55,859 nt of DNA from an uncultured Gammaproteobacteria bacterium (GTDB lineage Bacteria > Pseudomonadota > Gammaproteobacteria > Pseudomonadales > Azotimanducaceae): positions 1 through 55,859 of the forward strand of contig CAJXBG010000013.1 in the NCBI GenBank assembly GCA_913050215.1, in the 5' to 3' direction. The notes beneath the pieces are model-generated. The model was not told the origin of the DNA. It saw only the letters and a list, made by a program, of their open reading frames with translations, and ran no database searches. Of the stretch, positions 9,562 through 18,701 are shown one piece after another. A program made the position numbers and the translations under genes. The stretch's first letter is position 1, and each line of letters opens with the position of its first letter.

Positions 9562-10395
9562 ATGAGGACGATAGCAGAAGGCTACTCTTTTACAGAGGGA
9601 CCTAGGTGGCATGAAGGCCGCCTGTATTTTTCCGACTTCTACACACATCGAGTCCTTGCGGTTGATGGTGAAGGTCGAGTTGAAGTCATTGCTACCGTGC
9701 CCGGGCAACCCTCGGGTCTGGGTTGGTTACCTGACGGAAGAATGCTTGTTGTTTCCATGTTGGATAGAAAGCTGCTGCGCCAGGAAGGCGACGGTCGTCT
9801 GGTTGAGCACGCAGATTTGAGTAAGATCGCGACCTATCATTGCAATGATATGGTCGTCGATACGCAAGGGCGAGCCTATGTTGGAAACTTCGGCTCTGAC
9901 ATAGAAAGTGGCAACAAATTAGTAAAGGCAAACCTGGCATTTGTCGATACTGACGGGTCGGTCTCAGTGGCAGCCGAAGACCTGGCTTTTCCAAATGGAG
10001 CCGTGATTACGCCGGACGGCAAAACGTTAATTATCGGTGAAAGCTTTGGCCGCTGTCTCACGGCATTTGATATCGCCGATGACGGGGGACTCTCAAATCG
10101 CAGGATTTGGGCTAATTTGCATCCTCACATTCCCGATGGTATTTGCCTGGATGCCGAAGGCGCGATATGGCTGGCAGACCCCGCTAATCATTGTGTGGTG
10201 CGTGTTGCAGAGGGTGGTGATGTGTTGCAAAAGATAGAGATGAGCAACGGCACTTTCGCCTGTATGCTCGGCGGTGAAGAACGTAAAACGCTATTTGTTT
10301 GTACCGCAGCAGGTTCAGGCTCGAAAGCGGAAGGGAGATTGACTGCAAAAATCGAAGCTTGTGAAGTCAGTGTTCCGGGCGTTGGTTGTCCCTAA
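9562..10395 (+). CDS. SMP-30/gluconolactonase/LRE-family beta-propeller protein
   Basis: A 277-residue six-bladed propeller protein of the SMP-30/gluconolactonase-like region family. Family features are the opening EGYSFTEGPRWHEGRLYFSD, the metal-site segment CNDMVVDTQGRAYVGNFG, and IPDGICLDAEGAIWLADP with the conserved Asp. Members hydrolyse sugar or other lactones using a divalent metal in the central channel. A very strong ribosome site (AGGAGGGTGAT) fixes the ATG at 9562. No signal peptide is visible, so it should be cytoplasmic. It follows the MBL-fold hydrolase by 18 bases and is convergent with the SDR gene. The natural lactone is unknown. Confidence 0.85.
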   Translation: MRTIAEGYSFTEGPRWHEGRLYFSDFYTHRVLAVDGEGRVEVIATVPGQPSGLGWLPDGRMLVVSMLDRKLLRQEGDGRLVEHADLSKIATYHCNDMVVDTQGRAYVGNFGSDIESGNKLVKANLAFVDTDGSVSVAAEDLAFPNGAVITPDGKTLIIGESFGRCLTAFDIADDGGLSNRRIWANLHPHIPDGICLDAEGAIWLADPANHCVVRVAEGGDVLQKIEMSNGTFACMLGGEERKTLFVCTAAGSGSKAEGRLTAKIEACEVSVPGVGCP

Positions 10396-10447
10396 TCAGC
10401 AATAACGGTCGTCATCGCACTGCGTTCAACTGGCCTTATTGAATCAT

Positions 10448-11242
10448 TCAGCTTGCCCGGGGTGGAACAAAGGGATGCGTGCTCGATAGCCCGCCATCGA
10501 CCGGAATTGCCTGACCGTTGACATAGCTGGCTTCATCACTGGCCAGAAACAGCGCCATATTGGCTATTTCCTGTGGTACGCCATAGCGTTTAGTCGGGTT
10601 CAACTGTCCAATTCGATCCTCATTACCCCTCGACCGCGCACCATCGAAGATAGGTTTTGTCATCCCTGTCTCAATTAAGCCGGGGCAAATTGCATTGATT
10701 CTGACGCCGGTACCGGAAAGCTGGTTGCTGACCGTTTGTACCAGGCTAATGACGCCGGCCTTACTGGCAGAATAGGGTGAACCACCGGCGTTCGCGCGAA
10801 TACCTGCGACCGATGCCGTACAAATGATGCTTCCAGAACCCTGCGACGCCATATGTTTACCAGCATGTTTTACCGCGAGAAAAGGCCCGATCAAATTAAT
10901 GCGTAGAATTTCCTGCCACTGCTCCGGTGTCTGCTCAAACAACGGCACCGCACCACCGGAGATTCCCGCGTTTGCATAAATCACGTCAATACCACCGAGG
11001 TTGGTCACACACCGTTCGACGAAACTCGCAACCTGGTTTTCATTACCCACATCCGCGGTCATTGTTTCTACGGTGCCTTCGATATCAGTTTCCAAACCCG
11101 CACATGTTTCGTTCAAACCCGTTGCGTTGAGATCGACCGCCAGAACGCTCGCGCCCTCTTTAGCGAACAGTTGTGTTGTTGCTCTGCCAATGCCACTGCC
11201 TGCGCCTGTCACAATTGCCCGTTTGCCGCTTAGTCTACCCAT
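10448..11242 (-). CDS. short-chain dehydrogenase/reductase (SDR)
   Basis: A 264-residue classical SDR that should catalyse NAD(P)-dependent oxidation or reduction of a hydroxyl or keto group. The cofactor motif TGAGSGIG is at residues 12-19, NAG at 91-93, and the catalytic Tyr157 and Lys161 in YSASK. The C-terminal [11 protein letters not shown] segment is typical of FabG-like members. Asp37 after the second strand (LAVDLNA) points to NAD rather than NADP, which is an inference. AAAGGAT upstream supports the ATG. It is the last gene of a minus-strand run with two crotonases and a methyltransferase, so a 3-hydroxyacyl-CoA or related hydroxy substrate is plausible. Confidence 0.88.
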   Translation of the reverse strand: MGRLSGKRAIVTGAGSGIGRATTQLFAKEGASVLAVDLNATGLNETCAGLETDIEGTVETMTADVGNENQVASFVERCVTNLGGIDVIYANAGISGGAVPLFEQTPEQWQEILRINLIGPFLAVKHAGKHMASQGSGSIICTASVAGIRANAGGSPYSASKAGVISLVQTVSNQLSGTGVRINAICPGLIETGMTKPIFDGARSRGNEDRIGQLNPTKRYGVPQEIANMALFLASDEASYVNGQAIPVDGGLSSTHPFVPPRAS

Positions 11243-11418
11243 TGTTATTTTATCCTTTACATTTTATCCGTTAGTGTCTGAATAATGACCCGACGAACGG
11301 GCAGTGGTTCAGCTGCGTTAACGCTTAGTTCGCTATTTGAACGAAGATCTTTTGCTGCAGGGGCTGAGTTCATATCCAACCTTGTGGATATCGGTTGGTA
11401 AGTCCCGCACAGAAATAT
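11243..11418. other. intergenic stretch with overlapping inverted repeats
   Basis: No gene is visible in these 176 bases between the crotonase stop and the SDR start. Two overlapping short dyads occur: ATATCC (11372-11377) with GGATAT (11386-11391), and CCAACC (11376-11381) with GGTTGG (11393-11398). They lie close downstream of the crotonase and could form alternative hairpins or an operator. No poly-T tract follows on the minus strand. Confidence 0.35.
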
Positions 11419-12267
11419 TTACGCCCGTTTTGCCGGTAGATCTGCAAAGTCACCCGCTCTTTTGTCAGTGTTCGCAGAAATCGCTTCCATCATTTCCTCG
11501 GGCTGCAACATACTTGCATTCCAGATACTGATGTAATCCAGGCCATCTGCAGTGGAATGGTCTCTTGCGTAGTTGATCATGCGCTTACAACCGTAAATGG
11601 CAAGAGGGGCCTTGCTCGCAATGTCGGCGGCGATTTTCATGACTTCAGCCAACATGGTGGCTTGGTCCGGGTACACGTTATTCACGAGCCCAGCGCTTTT
11701 GGCTTCTTCAGCAGGCATTCGTCTGCCGGTGTAACAAAGCTCGCGAACGATTCCCTCGGGTATCAATTTGACCAGACGTGGAAAAGTGCCCACATCGGCA
11801 GTCATACCGATATTAATTTCATAGACCGTAAAAAAGGCCTCGGCGCTGGCATAGCGCATGTCACATGCTGTGGTGAGATCAATGCCACCACCAATACAGC
11901 CTCCTTGGATGGCCGCTAAGACAGGTACTCTGCAGTCTTCTAATACCGAGAAGCTCTTCTGCATACGCTTAATATTTTGATACGATTTTTCGCCTTTGAC
12001 GCGCTTTTCTTTCGGATCCGGTCTACTACCCTCTGGCGCTGCATTGTCATTGGCAAGGAAAGCGCTGATATCGAGGCCTGATGAAAAGTGCGGTCCAGTA
12101 GACGAGATAACAATGACGCGGGCGCGGCTCTCATTATCAATATCCTGAATGATTGCTGGAAGTTCATCCCAGAATGCGACATTCATGCTGTTCCGCTTTT
12201 CAGGTCGGTTCAGAACGATATGGGCAATATTGTTTTCGATGGTCACATCAAAGCATGTGTAATTCAT
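11419..12267 (-). CDS. crotonase-family protein, dienoyl-CoA isomerase-like
   Basis: A 282-residue enoyl-CoA hydratase/isomerase superfamily protein. The oxyanion-hole segments are SSGLDISAF and IQGGCIGGGIDL. The active-site region YEINIGMTADVGTFPRL carries the Glu and Asp pair characteristic of delta(3,5)-delta(2,4)-dienoyl-CoA isomerase (ECH1), where an Asp-Val-Gly-Thr follows, rather than the two Glu of plain hydratases. It may shift double bonds during oxidation of polyunsaturated fatty acids. An Asn/Asp/Pro-rich, lysine-containing insertion lies at about residues 70-95. The gene is within the minus-strand run of SDR, crotonase, methyltransferase and crotonase, 63 bases from the methyltransferase. 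Confidence 0.8.
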   Translation of the reverse strand: MNYTCFDVTIENNIAHIVLNRPEKRNSMNVAFWDELPAIIQDIDNESRARVIVISSTGPHFSSGLDISAFLANDNAAPEGSRPDPKEKRVKGEKSYQNIKRMQKSFSVLEDCRVPVLAAIQGGCIGGGIDLTTACDMRYASAEAFFTVYEINIGMTADVGTFPRLVKLIPEGIVRELCYTGRRMPAEEAKSAGLVNNVYPDQATMLAEVMKIAADIASKAPLAIYGCKRMINYARDHSTADGLDYISIWNASMLQPEEMMEAISANTDKRAGDFADLPAKRA

Positions 12268-12330
12268 AGGTTTTACTCGTGTCGTTTAACGATTCGTTTG
12301 TTTATATTTGTATCATAAATATTGTGGCAG

Positions 12331-12957
12331 TTAGTAGAGATGCCCTCTCACTAGCCAAAGCGGGTCACCCACAGGCGGCGAGCGGTCGAGGCTTTCCGTC
12401 TCTTCGAACTGTTCGGTATTTTTCATGTAAGCGGCGACGATGCGGCACCTGTCTTCAGGTGACAACATTTGAAACGCGTAAACGGCTTTAGTGGGAAACA
12501 GCCGGTGAGACATCGCGACGATACAGCGACCCCCAGGCGCGAGCACCCTGGCTATTTCTTCGAATACTTCAAAGGGGCGGGTCAGATATTGAACCGAAAC
12601 AACAATTGTCACGACATCAAAACTTGCATCCTCATAAGGTAGTGATGGCTCATCGTTTAAATTGTGTACCACATAGTCATCGAGGCGTTCATTGCGGGCT
12701 AACTCGGCTTCGTTCATGCCAAGACCGGAAACTTGCTGGTAACGCACTTCCGGTGGCAGATGGGAGATCCATGAGGACATCAAATCAAGTACACGATCGT
12801 CCGGTTTCAACGCTTCCCGATAGAACGCGGTCAGGTTGTCGATCGTACTATCGTCGATATGTGTTTCAAAACGAGGATGGACGTAAAATAATTCGTCGCC
12901 GGATTCATCCTGACGCTTGAAAAACTGGTCCGGTAACTCTGGGGGTTTGCGATTCAA
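12331..12957 (-). CDS. class I SAM-dependent methyltransferase-like protein, atypical motif I
   Basis: A 208-residue methyltransferase-like protein. Strand-4/motif III features are clear: SFDVVTIVVSVQYLTRPFEVFEEIARVLAPGG is a standard class I pattern with LAPGG. Motif I, normally an acidic residue followed by GxGxG, instead reads RVLDLMSSWISHLPPE, lacking the glycines. This variant nevertheless looks conserved and structured rather than decayed, as the rest of the fold is intact. The ATG at 12957 is preceded by GTGGAG. It starts 13 bases after the upstream crotonase stop and is surely co-transcribed. Substrate unknown; without the glycine loop, even SAM binding is uncertain. Confidence 0.7.
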   Translation of the reverse strand: MNRKPPELPDQFFKRQDESGDELFYVHPRFETHIDDSTIDNLTAFYREALKPDDRVLDLMSSWISHLPPEVRYQQVSGLGMNEAELARNERLDDYVVHNLNDEPSLPYEDASFDVVTIVVSVQYLTRPFEVFEEIARVLAPGGRCIVAMSHRLFPTKAVYAFQMLSPEDRCRIVAAYMKNTEQFEETESLDRSPPVGDPLWLVRGHLY

Positions 12958-12970
12958 ATCAACTCCACGC

Positions 12971-13828
12971 TTACTGCGTTTTTGTTAGCCATGCATTAAA
13001 CGCTGGTGCACGCTTCTCATGAAAGGCACTGACACCTTCTTTTGTATCGGGGTGATGATCCGTCACCGCTGTTTTTGCGGCGATTTCATCACAGGCTTGA
13101 TCAAAGGTTAATTCTGCAGCCTGGTAAATTGAACGTTTCATCATGCGCATCGCCACTTGTGGTCCATTGGCAAATTCTTCTGCGAGTTTAGCTGCCTCGA
13201 CTCTTAACGCGTTATCCGGAACAACCGAATTGACCAGGCCGAGCGACATGGCTTCCTCAGCATCAACGATTCGCTTCCGCATGATGAAGTCCATTGTTTT
13301 GGCGAGTCCGAGATGCTGCATTAGCAGATATTGGCCGCCTTCGTCTGGCAGTAAACCAAACCTGAGGGTCGCACTACCTAGCCTTGCCGAGGTCGCCGCA
13401 ATTTTGAAATCACAAGCCAGTGCAAGAGATAATCCGGTTTGAATGGTGACACCGTTGATGGCGGCAATCGTCAACTTGTCCAAGCTTCGGATTTTCTGAT
13501 TCAGGGCCTGAGATATGTGCCTTAACGCATTGTATGTGCCAAGTGCATTGTCGTGCCCGGGGGGAATGGGCGCCATAAGCGCATTGTCACTGGAGGCACC
13601 TCTTGAGTAGGCTTTGAGGTCGTCTCCGGCGCAAAATCCACGACCTTGGCCAATAAACACGATGACCCTGATTGCATTATCCATCTGCGCCTGAGTCAGC
13701 GTTTCAATCAAATCCCGCTTCTTACCGATACTCATGCCATTCAGTTTTTCAGGTTCGTTAAATTCTATCCAAGCGATACCCGGTTCAGTGACCGAGACCT
13801 CAAATCCTGTGAAGTTTCCCGTTTCCAT
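12971..13828 (-). CDS. enoyl-CoA hydratase/isomerase (crotonase family)
   Basis: A 285-residue crotonase. The oxyanion-hole motif is GRGFCAGDDLKAYSRG, followed by NGVTIQTGLSLALACDFKIAA in which the usual GG is replaced by QTG. The acidic catalytic position is in LRFGLLPDEGGQYLL. I chose the ATG at 13828 (METGNFTGF) because GGGAGAG sits six bases upstream. A longer in-frame start at 13921 would add 31 residues without family similarity. This is the first gene of the minus-strand run with the methyltransferase, second crotonase and SDR. The pathway is probably acyl-CoA degradation; the exact reaction is not determined. Confidence 0.85.
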   Translation of the reverse strand: METGNFTGFEVSVTEPGIAWIEFNEPEKLNGMSIGKKRDLIETLTQAQMDNAIRVIVFIGQGRGFCAGDDLKAYSRGASSDNALMAPIPPGHDNALGTYNALRHISQALNQKIRSLDKLTIAAINGVTIQTGLSLALACDFKIAATSARLGSATLRFGLLPDEGGQYLLMQHLGLAKTMDFIMRKRIVDAEEAMSLGLVNSVVPDNALRVEAAKLAEEFANGPQVAMRMMKRSIYQAAELTFDQACDEIAAKTAVTDHHPDTKEGVSAFHEKRAPAFNAWLTKTQ

Positions 13829-14021
13829 AGTTACTCTCCCGGTTTTGTTCTGACTGGATTTGCCTGAAGTGCCATAATTGGGAAATTTGATCGCTGTGTC
13901 AAACGCTGTCATCACTATCATTCAAACGAATTGAGATTGGAAAGTACCTTGGGTGCCCGGGCCGAAAAAGGGTAGATTTGGCGCATGCCCAACGCTATAG
14001 GACTTTCTAACGGAAGCTAAA

Positions 14022-14034
14022 TTACAAATTGTAA
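14022..14034. promoter_or_regulatory. 13-base palindrome, possible operator
   Basis: TTACAA-A-TTGTAA is a perfect dyad with a single central base. It lies in the 268-base gap between the amidohydrolase stop and the first crotonase start, on the upstream side of the minus-strand crotonase operon. A dimeric regulator could bind here; no family is suggested by the sequence. Confidence 0.35.
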
Positions 14035-14096
14035 ACCGCTGGTACGTGCGCACAGTTGTCTCTGCGGGATATCTTATAGCGCTGGTTATAGCCGGA

Positions 14097-15104
14097 TCAG
14101 TCGGTGGACAGTTTATAGGCTTTTGTTGCCGTGTCGTGGAACAGTGCTTGTCTCTGTTGGTCGGTATAACCGCTGCTCATTTTCTTAAAGGCATTCCAAA
14201 GTACATGGTACGAGCAGGAGTCTCTGTCCACTGGAAAATTGCTTTCGAACATACATCTGTCAGCGCCAAAGTTATCAATACAAAACTGATAGTAACGCGC
14301 AGTTGCATCTACCAGTTGGTCAGATGAGGGGGGTTGGGGATGCTTGTGCCACTCAAACCCATTGACCTTCATATTAATGCCGCCGAGTTTAAAAAGCACA
14401 TTGGGGTTGTTTTTAAGCGGAGCAACCAACTCACACCATTTCTCGTAAACTTCATCCAACTTGCCCTGGTAAGGGCCAATACCTAATGGTCCACCAAAGT
14501 GATCAAGAATAATGGTCGCCTCGGGGAAGTTGTTAGCTAGGGCGATAAACTCCGGCAACTGTTCGTGGTAAAACCAGGCATCGAAGGTCAGCCCCATATC
14601 TGAGAGAACCTGAAGTCCTGCCTGAAATTGATCATCAAGCATCAGGTGTTCCGTCGGGTGTGAATGGGAGTTTCTGACAGCGCTATCCTGGTGCCACCCG
14701 GCGGCATGCCGAATACCTTTGAATCGATTATTGCTGGCAGCAATATGGGCTTCCAGTACCGGGCGTACGTCTGCACCCAGCGTAAGATCAGCGTGACTGA
14801 CGATGCCGTTGGCGACACGGGTATTGCCGTATCGACCACTGGCGCTCATTGCAGCAATACCTTGAACAAATTCAGTTTCGCCAATTACCTTAAGTGCTTC
14901 TGGTCCATCTGCCCGAAACATTGAATTGCATTCAACGAACACGGTGCTGACAATATTGTGCCCGCCATTCGTGTCTTCCAGAATTTCGTCAAGCAAATAT
15001 CTGTCGGTCGGTGTATCCCAGAGATGATGATGGGGATCACATATCGGTAAATCGGGCTCAATAATTTCTTCTTTTACCTGGGCTAACCATTCCTTCCGGT
15101 TCAT
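14097..15104 (-). CDS. amidohydrolase-2 family TIM-barrel hydrolase
   Basis: A 335-residue metal-dependent hydrolase of the amidohydrolase_2 type, which includes 2-pyrone-4,6-dicarboxylate lactonase and several decarboxylases. The first-strand metal motif DPHHHLWD is at residues 23-30. FKGIRHAAGW, IILDHFGGP and the closing CMFESNFPVD with its Asp are further active-site strands. The gene starts right next to the divergent FAH-family region, and both families act on lactones or C-C bonds of dicarbonyl compounds, so they may serve one ring-cleavage or lactone pathway. Start ATG at 15104 with a weak GATGAG upstream. Confidence 0.85.
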   Translation of the reverse strand: MNRKEWLAQVKEEIIEPDLPICDPHHHLWDTPTDRYLLDEILEDTNGGHNIVSTVFVECNSMFRADGPEALKVIGETEFVQGIAAMSASGRYGNTRVANGIVSHADLTLGADVRPVLEAHIAASNNRFKGIRHAAGWHQDSAVRNSHSHPTEHLMLDDQFQAGLQVLSDMGLTFDAWFYHEQLPEFIALANNFPEATIILDHFGGPLGIGPYQGKLDEVYEKWCELVAPLKNNPNVLFKLGGINMKVNGFEWHKHPQPPSSDQLVDATARYYQFCIDNFGADRCMFESNFPVDRDSCSYHVLWNAFKKMSSGYTDQQRQALFHDTATKAYKLSTD

Positions 15105-15240
15105 TTTGGATGCTCATCAAATCAAAATTGTATTGGAGAGCATGCGTTTTTTTGCCAAAAAACTCAATCTTTCAGGTTCGCCAAACCTCACACCGGTAAC
15201 GTATGATCAATGGCCTTACAACGATGAGGGAGAGGTGGAG
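15105..15240. promoter_or_regulatory. divergent promoter region between amidohydrolase and FAH-family genes
   Basis: These 136 bases separate two divergently transcribed genes and must hold both promoters or a shared operator. A short dyad AGGTT (15174-15178), five bases, AACCT (15184-15188) is visible. An open frame in this stretch could extend the FAH-family gene to a TTG at 15106, but the strong ribosome site just before 15241 argues against it. Confidence 0.4.
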
Positions 15241-16206
15241 ATGTCTATCAGAAACTTAGTGCAGGTGTTATTGGGTGCTGGCTTAATCCTACTTCAACAG
15301 GCGGCCTACGCAGATGGTTTGAAACTGCTGAGATATGGCCCCGTTGGCGCTGAAAAACCGGGTGTGCTGGATAGCGAAGGGCGTATTCGGGATTTGTCGC
15401 AACACATTGAGGACATTGACCCAAGTACACTGGCGATGGTTCCGAACCTTAAAGGCATTGATATTGCCGAGCTACCGCTAGTAGAGGGAGAGCCTCGAAT
15501 TGGGTTGCCGGTGGCGGGCACCAGTAAAATAATCGCTATCGGGTTCAACTACAAAGCACATGCATCGGAGATGACCACAGCGCTTCCGAAAGAACCGTTA
15601 GTGTTTATGAAGGCTGTTTCTGCGTTGCATGGTCCTTATGATCCGGTTCAAACCCCTAGGGCTTCGCGTAAATTAGACTACGAAGCTGAGTTGGTCATTA
15701 TCATCGGAAGAAGAGCGCAATACGTTTCCAAGGCCAGCGCGCTTGACTATGTTGCTGGGTTCTCCGTGGGTCATGATGTCTCTGAAAGAGAATTTCAAAG
15801 AGAGCGCGGCGGCCAATTTGTGAAAGGGAAAAGCGCTGATACATTTGCGCCAATAGGGCCATGGTTGGTCACACCTGACGCTTTGGCGGATGTGCAAAAG
15901 CTAAAAATCTGGTCGAAAGTAAACGGCGATATGCGTCAAAACGCCAGTACTGAAGATATGATATTTAGCGCTGCAACCATCGTCAGTTATGTGAGCCAGT
16001 TCATGACGCTGGAACCCGGAGATGCAATATTTACAGGAACACCCGCCGGGGTCGGAGCTGGCATGACGCCGCCGACGTACCTAAAGCCCGGTGATGTTGT
16101 TGAAATTGGAATCGAGGGGCTAGGAGTTCAAAAGCAGATAGTACTTCCGGCGCTTGAGGCAATGGCAGAAAAAAGCCCCCGAAGTATAAATACAACGGGG
16201 GCTTAG
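15241..16206 (+). CDS. fumarylacetoacetate hydrolase-family protein with apparent signal peptide
   Basis: A 321-residue FAH-superfamily protein (C-C hydrolase, decarboxylase or isomerase of acylpyruvate-type compounds). The N-terminal LKLLRYGPVGAEKPGVLD, which is usually the very start of these proteins, is preceded here by 26 residues that look like a Sec signal: MSIRN, a hydrophobic core LVQVLLGAGLILL, then QQAAYA and D. FAH core motifs follow: GFNYKAHASEM, LDYEAELVIIIGR with the metal-binding Glu, GHDVSERE, KGKSADTFAPIGPW and FTGTPAGVGAG. The start at 15241 is backed by GGGAGAGGTGGAG. If the signal is real the enzyme is periplasmic. Its 3' end contains the hairpin terminator of the convergent icd gene. 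Confidence 0.85.
   Translation: MSIRNLVQVLLGAGLILLQQAAYADGLKLLRYGPVGAEKPGVLDSEGRIRDLSQHIEDIDPSTLAMVPNLKGIDIAELPLVEGEPRIGLPVAGTSKIIAIGFNYKAHASEMTTALPKEPLVFMKAVSALHGPYDPVQTPRASRKLDYEAELVIIIGRRAQYVSKASALDYVAGFSVGHDVSEREFQRERGGQFVKGKSADTFAPIGPWLVTPDALADVQKLKIWSKVNGDMRQNASTEDMIFSAATIVSYVSQFMTLEPGDAIFTGTPAGVGAGMTPPTYLKPGDVVEIGIEGLGVQKQIVLPALEAMAEKSPRSINTTGA
16169..16204 (-). terminator. rho-independent terminator of icd, lying inside the FAH-family gene
   Basis: A 9-bp perfect stem pairs AAGCCCCCG (16173-16181) with CGGGGGCTT (16196-16204), with a 14-base loop. On the minus strand it is followed directly by six T (complement of A at 16169-16174). It is 37 bases beyond the icd stop codon. On the plus strand the hairpin is not followed by a U-tract, so it mainly terminates icd. 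Confidence 0.8.
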
Positions 16207-16240
16207 AATTAACAAAAATTAAAGCACTGAGACCTGTAGT

Positions 16241-18466
16241 TTAAGAGAACAGGCCGTTCAATGTAGCGCTGGGTCTCATCGCTATTTCTGCCTTCTTGGC
16301 ATCCGGATAGAAGTAACCACCCAGATCAACTTTGTCGCCCTGGATGTCGATCAGTTCTTTGACGATTTGATCTTCATTGTCGACCAGCGCTTTAGCCAGT
16401 GCTTTGAAAGCGTCTTTTAATTCCAGATCATCGTCCTGTGCTACCAATGCCTCTGCCCAGTAGCTGGCGAGATAATAGTGACTACCGCGATTATCGAGTT
16501 CGCCGGTTTTGCGCGAGGGCGACTTGTTCAGCTCTAACAGTTTACCTGTTGCTTTATCCAACGCCTGCCCAAGCACCTTGGCTCGATTGTTTTGGGTCTT
16601 GTCCGCAACATCTTCCAAGGATACTGCCAATGCCAGAAATTCACCCAGTGAGTCCCATCGCAGATGATTTTCAGCAACAAACTGCTGAACGTGTTTGGGT
16701 GCTGATCCACCAGCGCCAGTTTCGAACAGACCGCCACCAGCCATCAGAGGCACAATAGACAACATCTTTGCGCTGGTACCCAATTCCAGAATTGGAAATA
16801 GGTCAGTCAAGTAATCACGCAGCACATTGCCAGTGACCGATATGGTGCCTTCGCCGTGACGACAACGATCCATGGTGTAACGAATCGCCAGATCCGGTGA
16901 CATGATTTGAATTTTCAGGCCACTCGTATCGTGATCTTCGAGATAGGTTTCAACTTTCTTGATGATTTGTGCATCATGGCCACGGTATTTATCGAGCCAG
17001 AAAATTGCTGGCATGCCAGAAGCGCGCGATCGATTGACTGCAAGCTTTACCCAATCCTGAATGGGGGCATCTTTGGTTTGACACATGCGCCAAATGTCAC
17101 CTGTTTCTAAACCCTCGTGCTGAATGATGACATTGCCTGCTTCATCCACGACGCGTACGGTGCCATCTGAAGGCAGCTCAAAAGTCTTGTCGTGTGATCC
17201 GTATTCTTCAGCTTTCTGCGCCATCAAACCAACATTCTGAACCGTACCCATTGTCGTTGGGTCAAATGCATCATGGTGCTTACAGTAATTGATGACTTCT
17301 TGATAGATCGTTGCATAGCAGCTGTCAGGAATAATCGCTTTAGTATCTTTCAACTTGCCATCGGTACCCCACATCTGACCACCCAGACGGATCATCGCAG
17401 GCATCGAAGCATCGACGATGACATCACTGGGTACGTGAAGATTTGTGATGCCTCGGTCCGAATCTACCATGGCAGTTTCAGGACGATTCTCGTAACAGGC
17501 GCGAAGGTCTGCCTCTATTTCGTTATGCAGTGAAAAAGTAACGTCTTGAATTTTTTCGTACACACTCGCGAGACCCGTGGTGGGGTTAACACCCAGCTCT
17601 TCGAATGTCTTGGCGTGTTTCTCAAAAGCGTCCTTGAAGTAAACCGTTACTGCATGACCAAAAATAATAGGGTCAGAAATCTTCATCATGGTGGCTTTCA
17701 GATGAAGCGAGAACAATAATCCAGCATTCTTGGCGCCTTCCATTTCTTCTTCAAGGAAGGTTCGAAGTTTGGCGACACTCATGAACATGCCATCGACAAC
17801 TTCTTTTTCAATGACGGGAACTGCTTCTTTCAGTACGGTCACGTCACCGTTGTCGCTAACCAGTTCTATCCGAAGACTACCCGTTTTTTCAATGACGACT
17901 GATTTATCGCTATGGTAGAAGTCACCTTCTCTCATATGCGCAACGTGCGTGCGTGATGATTGGCTCCACTTACCCATGGAATGTGGGTGATTGCGGGCGA
18001 ACTGCTTAACTGAATCTGGTGCACGTCGGTCAGAGTTACCTTCACGCAAGACTGGGTTTACTGAACTGCCCAGTGCTCGAGCGTAAGTTTCACGAATGTC
18101 TTTCTCTTCATCAGTCTGTGGATCTTCGGGAAAGTCCGGAATATCAAATCCCTGTGCCTGAAGTTCTGAGATCGCGCCTATCAGTTGTGGTATTGAGGCA
18201 CTGACGTTTGGTAGTTTTATGATATTTGCGCCAGATTCTTTGGTGAGTTCTCCCAATTCAGTCAGGGCATCGGGTACTCGCTGTTCTTCAGTGAGTCTCT
18301 CAGGGAAACTACAAAGAATTCTCGCTGCAAGCGATATATCACTTAGCTCTACTTCTACCCCGGCTGCGCGGGTGAATCGATTGATGATTGGTAGAAAAGA
18401 GTAGGTTGCCAGAGCTGGCGCTTCGTCGGTATGGGTGTAGATTATTTTAGATTTCTGTTCCGTCAT
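16241..18466 (-). CDS. icd: isocitrate dehydrogenase, NADP-dependent, monomeric type
   Basis: A 741-residue protein matching the monomeric isocitrate dehydrogenase family in length and sequence from end to end. It oxidises isocitrate to 2-oxoglutarate and CO2 with NADP in the TCA cycle. Family stretches include [17 protein letters not shown] at the start, [51 protein letters not shown], and [18 protein letters not shown] near the C-terminus. I chose the ATG at 18466 (MTEQKSK) over 18517 because it matches the family start; the upstream ribosome site is weak. The gene ends in a strong hairpin terminator. It is not related to the dimeric E. coli Icd. Confidence 0.95.
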   Translation of the reverse strand: MTEQKSKIIYTHTDEAPALATYSFLPIINRFTRAAGVEVELSDISLAARILCSFPERLTEEQRVPDALTELGELTKESGANIIKLPNVSASIPQLIGAISELQAQGFDIPDFPEDPQTDEEKDIRETYARALGSSVNPVLREGNSDRRAPDSVKQFARNHPHSMGKWSQSSRTHVAHMREGDFYHSDKSVVIEKTGSLRIELVSDNGDVTVLKEAVPVIEKEVVDGMFMSVAKLRTFLEEEMEGAKNAGLLFSLHLKATMMKISDPIIFGHAVTVYFKDAFEKHAKTFEELGVNPTTGLASVYEKIQDVTFSLHNEIEADLRACYENRPETAMVDSDRGITNLHVPSDVIVDASMPAMIRLGGQMWGTDGKLKDTKAIIPDSCYATIYQEVINYCKHHDAFDPTTMGTVQNVGLMAQKAEEYGSHDKTFELPSDGTVRVVDEAGNVIIQHEGLETGDIWRMCQTKDAPIQDWVKLAVNRSRASGMPAIFWLDKYRGHDAQIIKKVETYLEDHDTSGLKIQIMSPDLAIRYTMDRCRHGEGTISVTGNVLRDYLTDLFPILELGTSAKMLSIVPLMAGGGLFETGAGGSAPKHVQQFVAENHLRWDSLGEFLALAVSLEDVADKTQNNRAKVLGQALDKATGKLLELNKSPSRKTGELDNRGSHYYLASYWAEALVAQDDDLELKDAFKALAKALVDNEDQIVKELIDIQGDKVDLGGYFYPDAKKAEIAMRPSATLNGLFS

Positions 18467-18701
18467 ATCTGTCTCAAGTAATTCTTCAGGTGGATAACCA
18501 AATATTGACGCTGACACGGTTTGTGGCCGATCGTCGTCAAGAGCACGCTAATTTTCGAGGCGTAGTATACAAAAAATGGCGGATAATTGTAGGCGTGCCC
18601 ATGGGAATCTTGTCCCAGGGGTGCTTGTGCTGCCCTTGAGAGCTCTAGCGTGTCTCCTCTAAGGGCATTTGGATAGGGTCTGCAGCTCGAATTGCCCAAG
18701 C

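Noticed and set aside
15106-15240. N-terminal extension of the FAH-family protein from a TTG
   Set aside because: A strong ribosome site precedes the ATG at 15241, and the extra 45 residues would bury the signal peptide.
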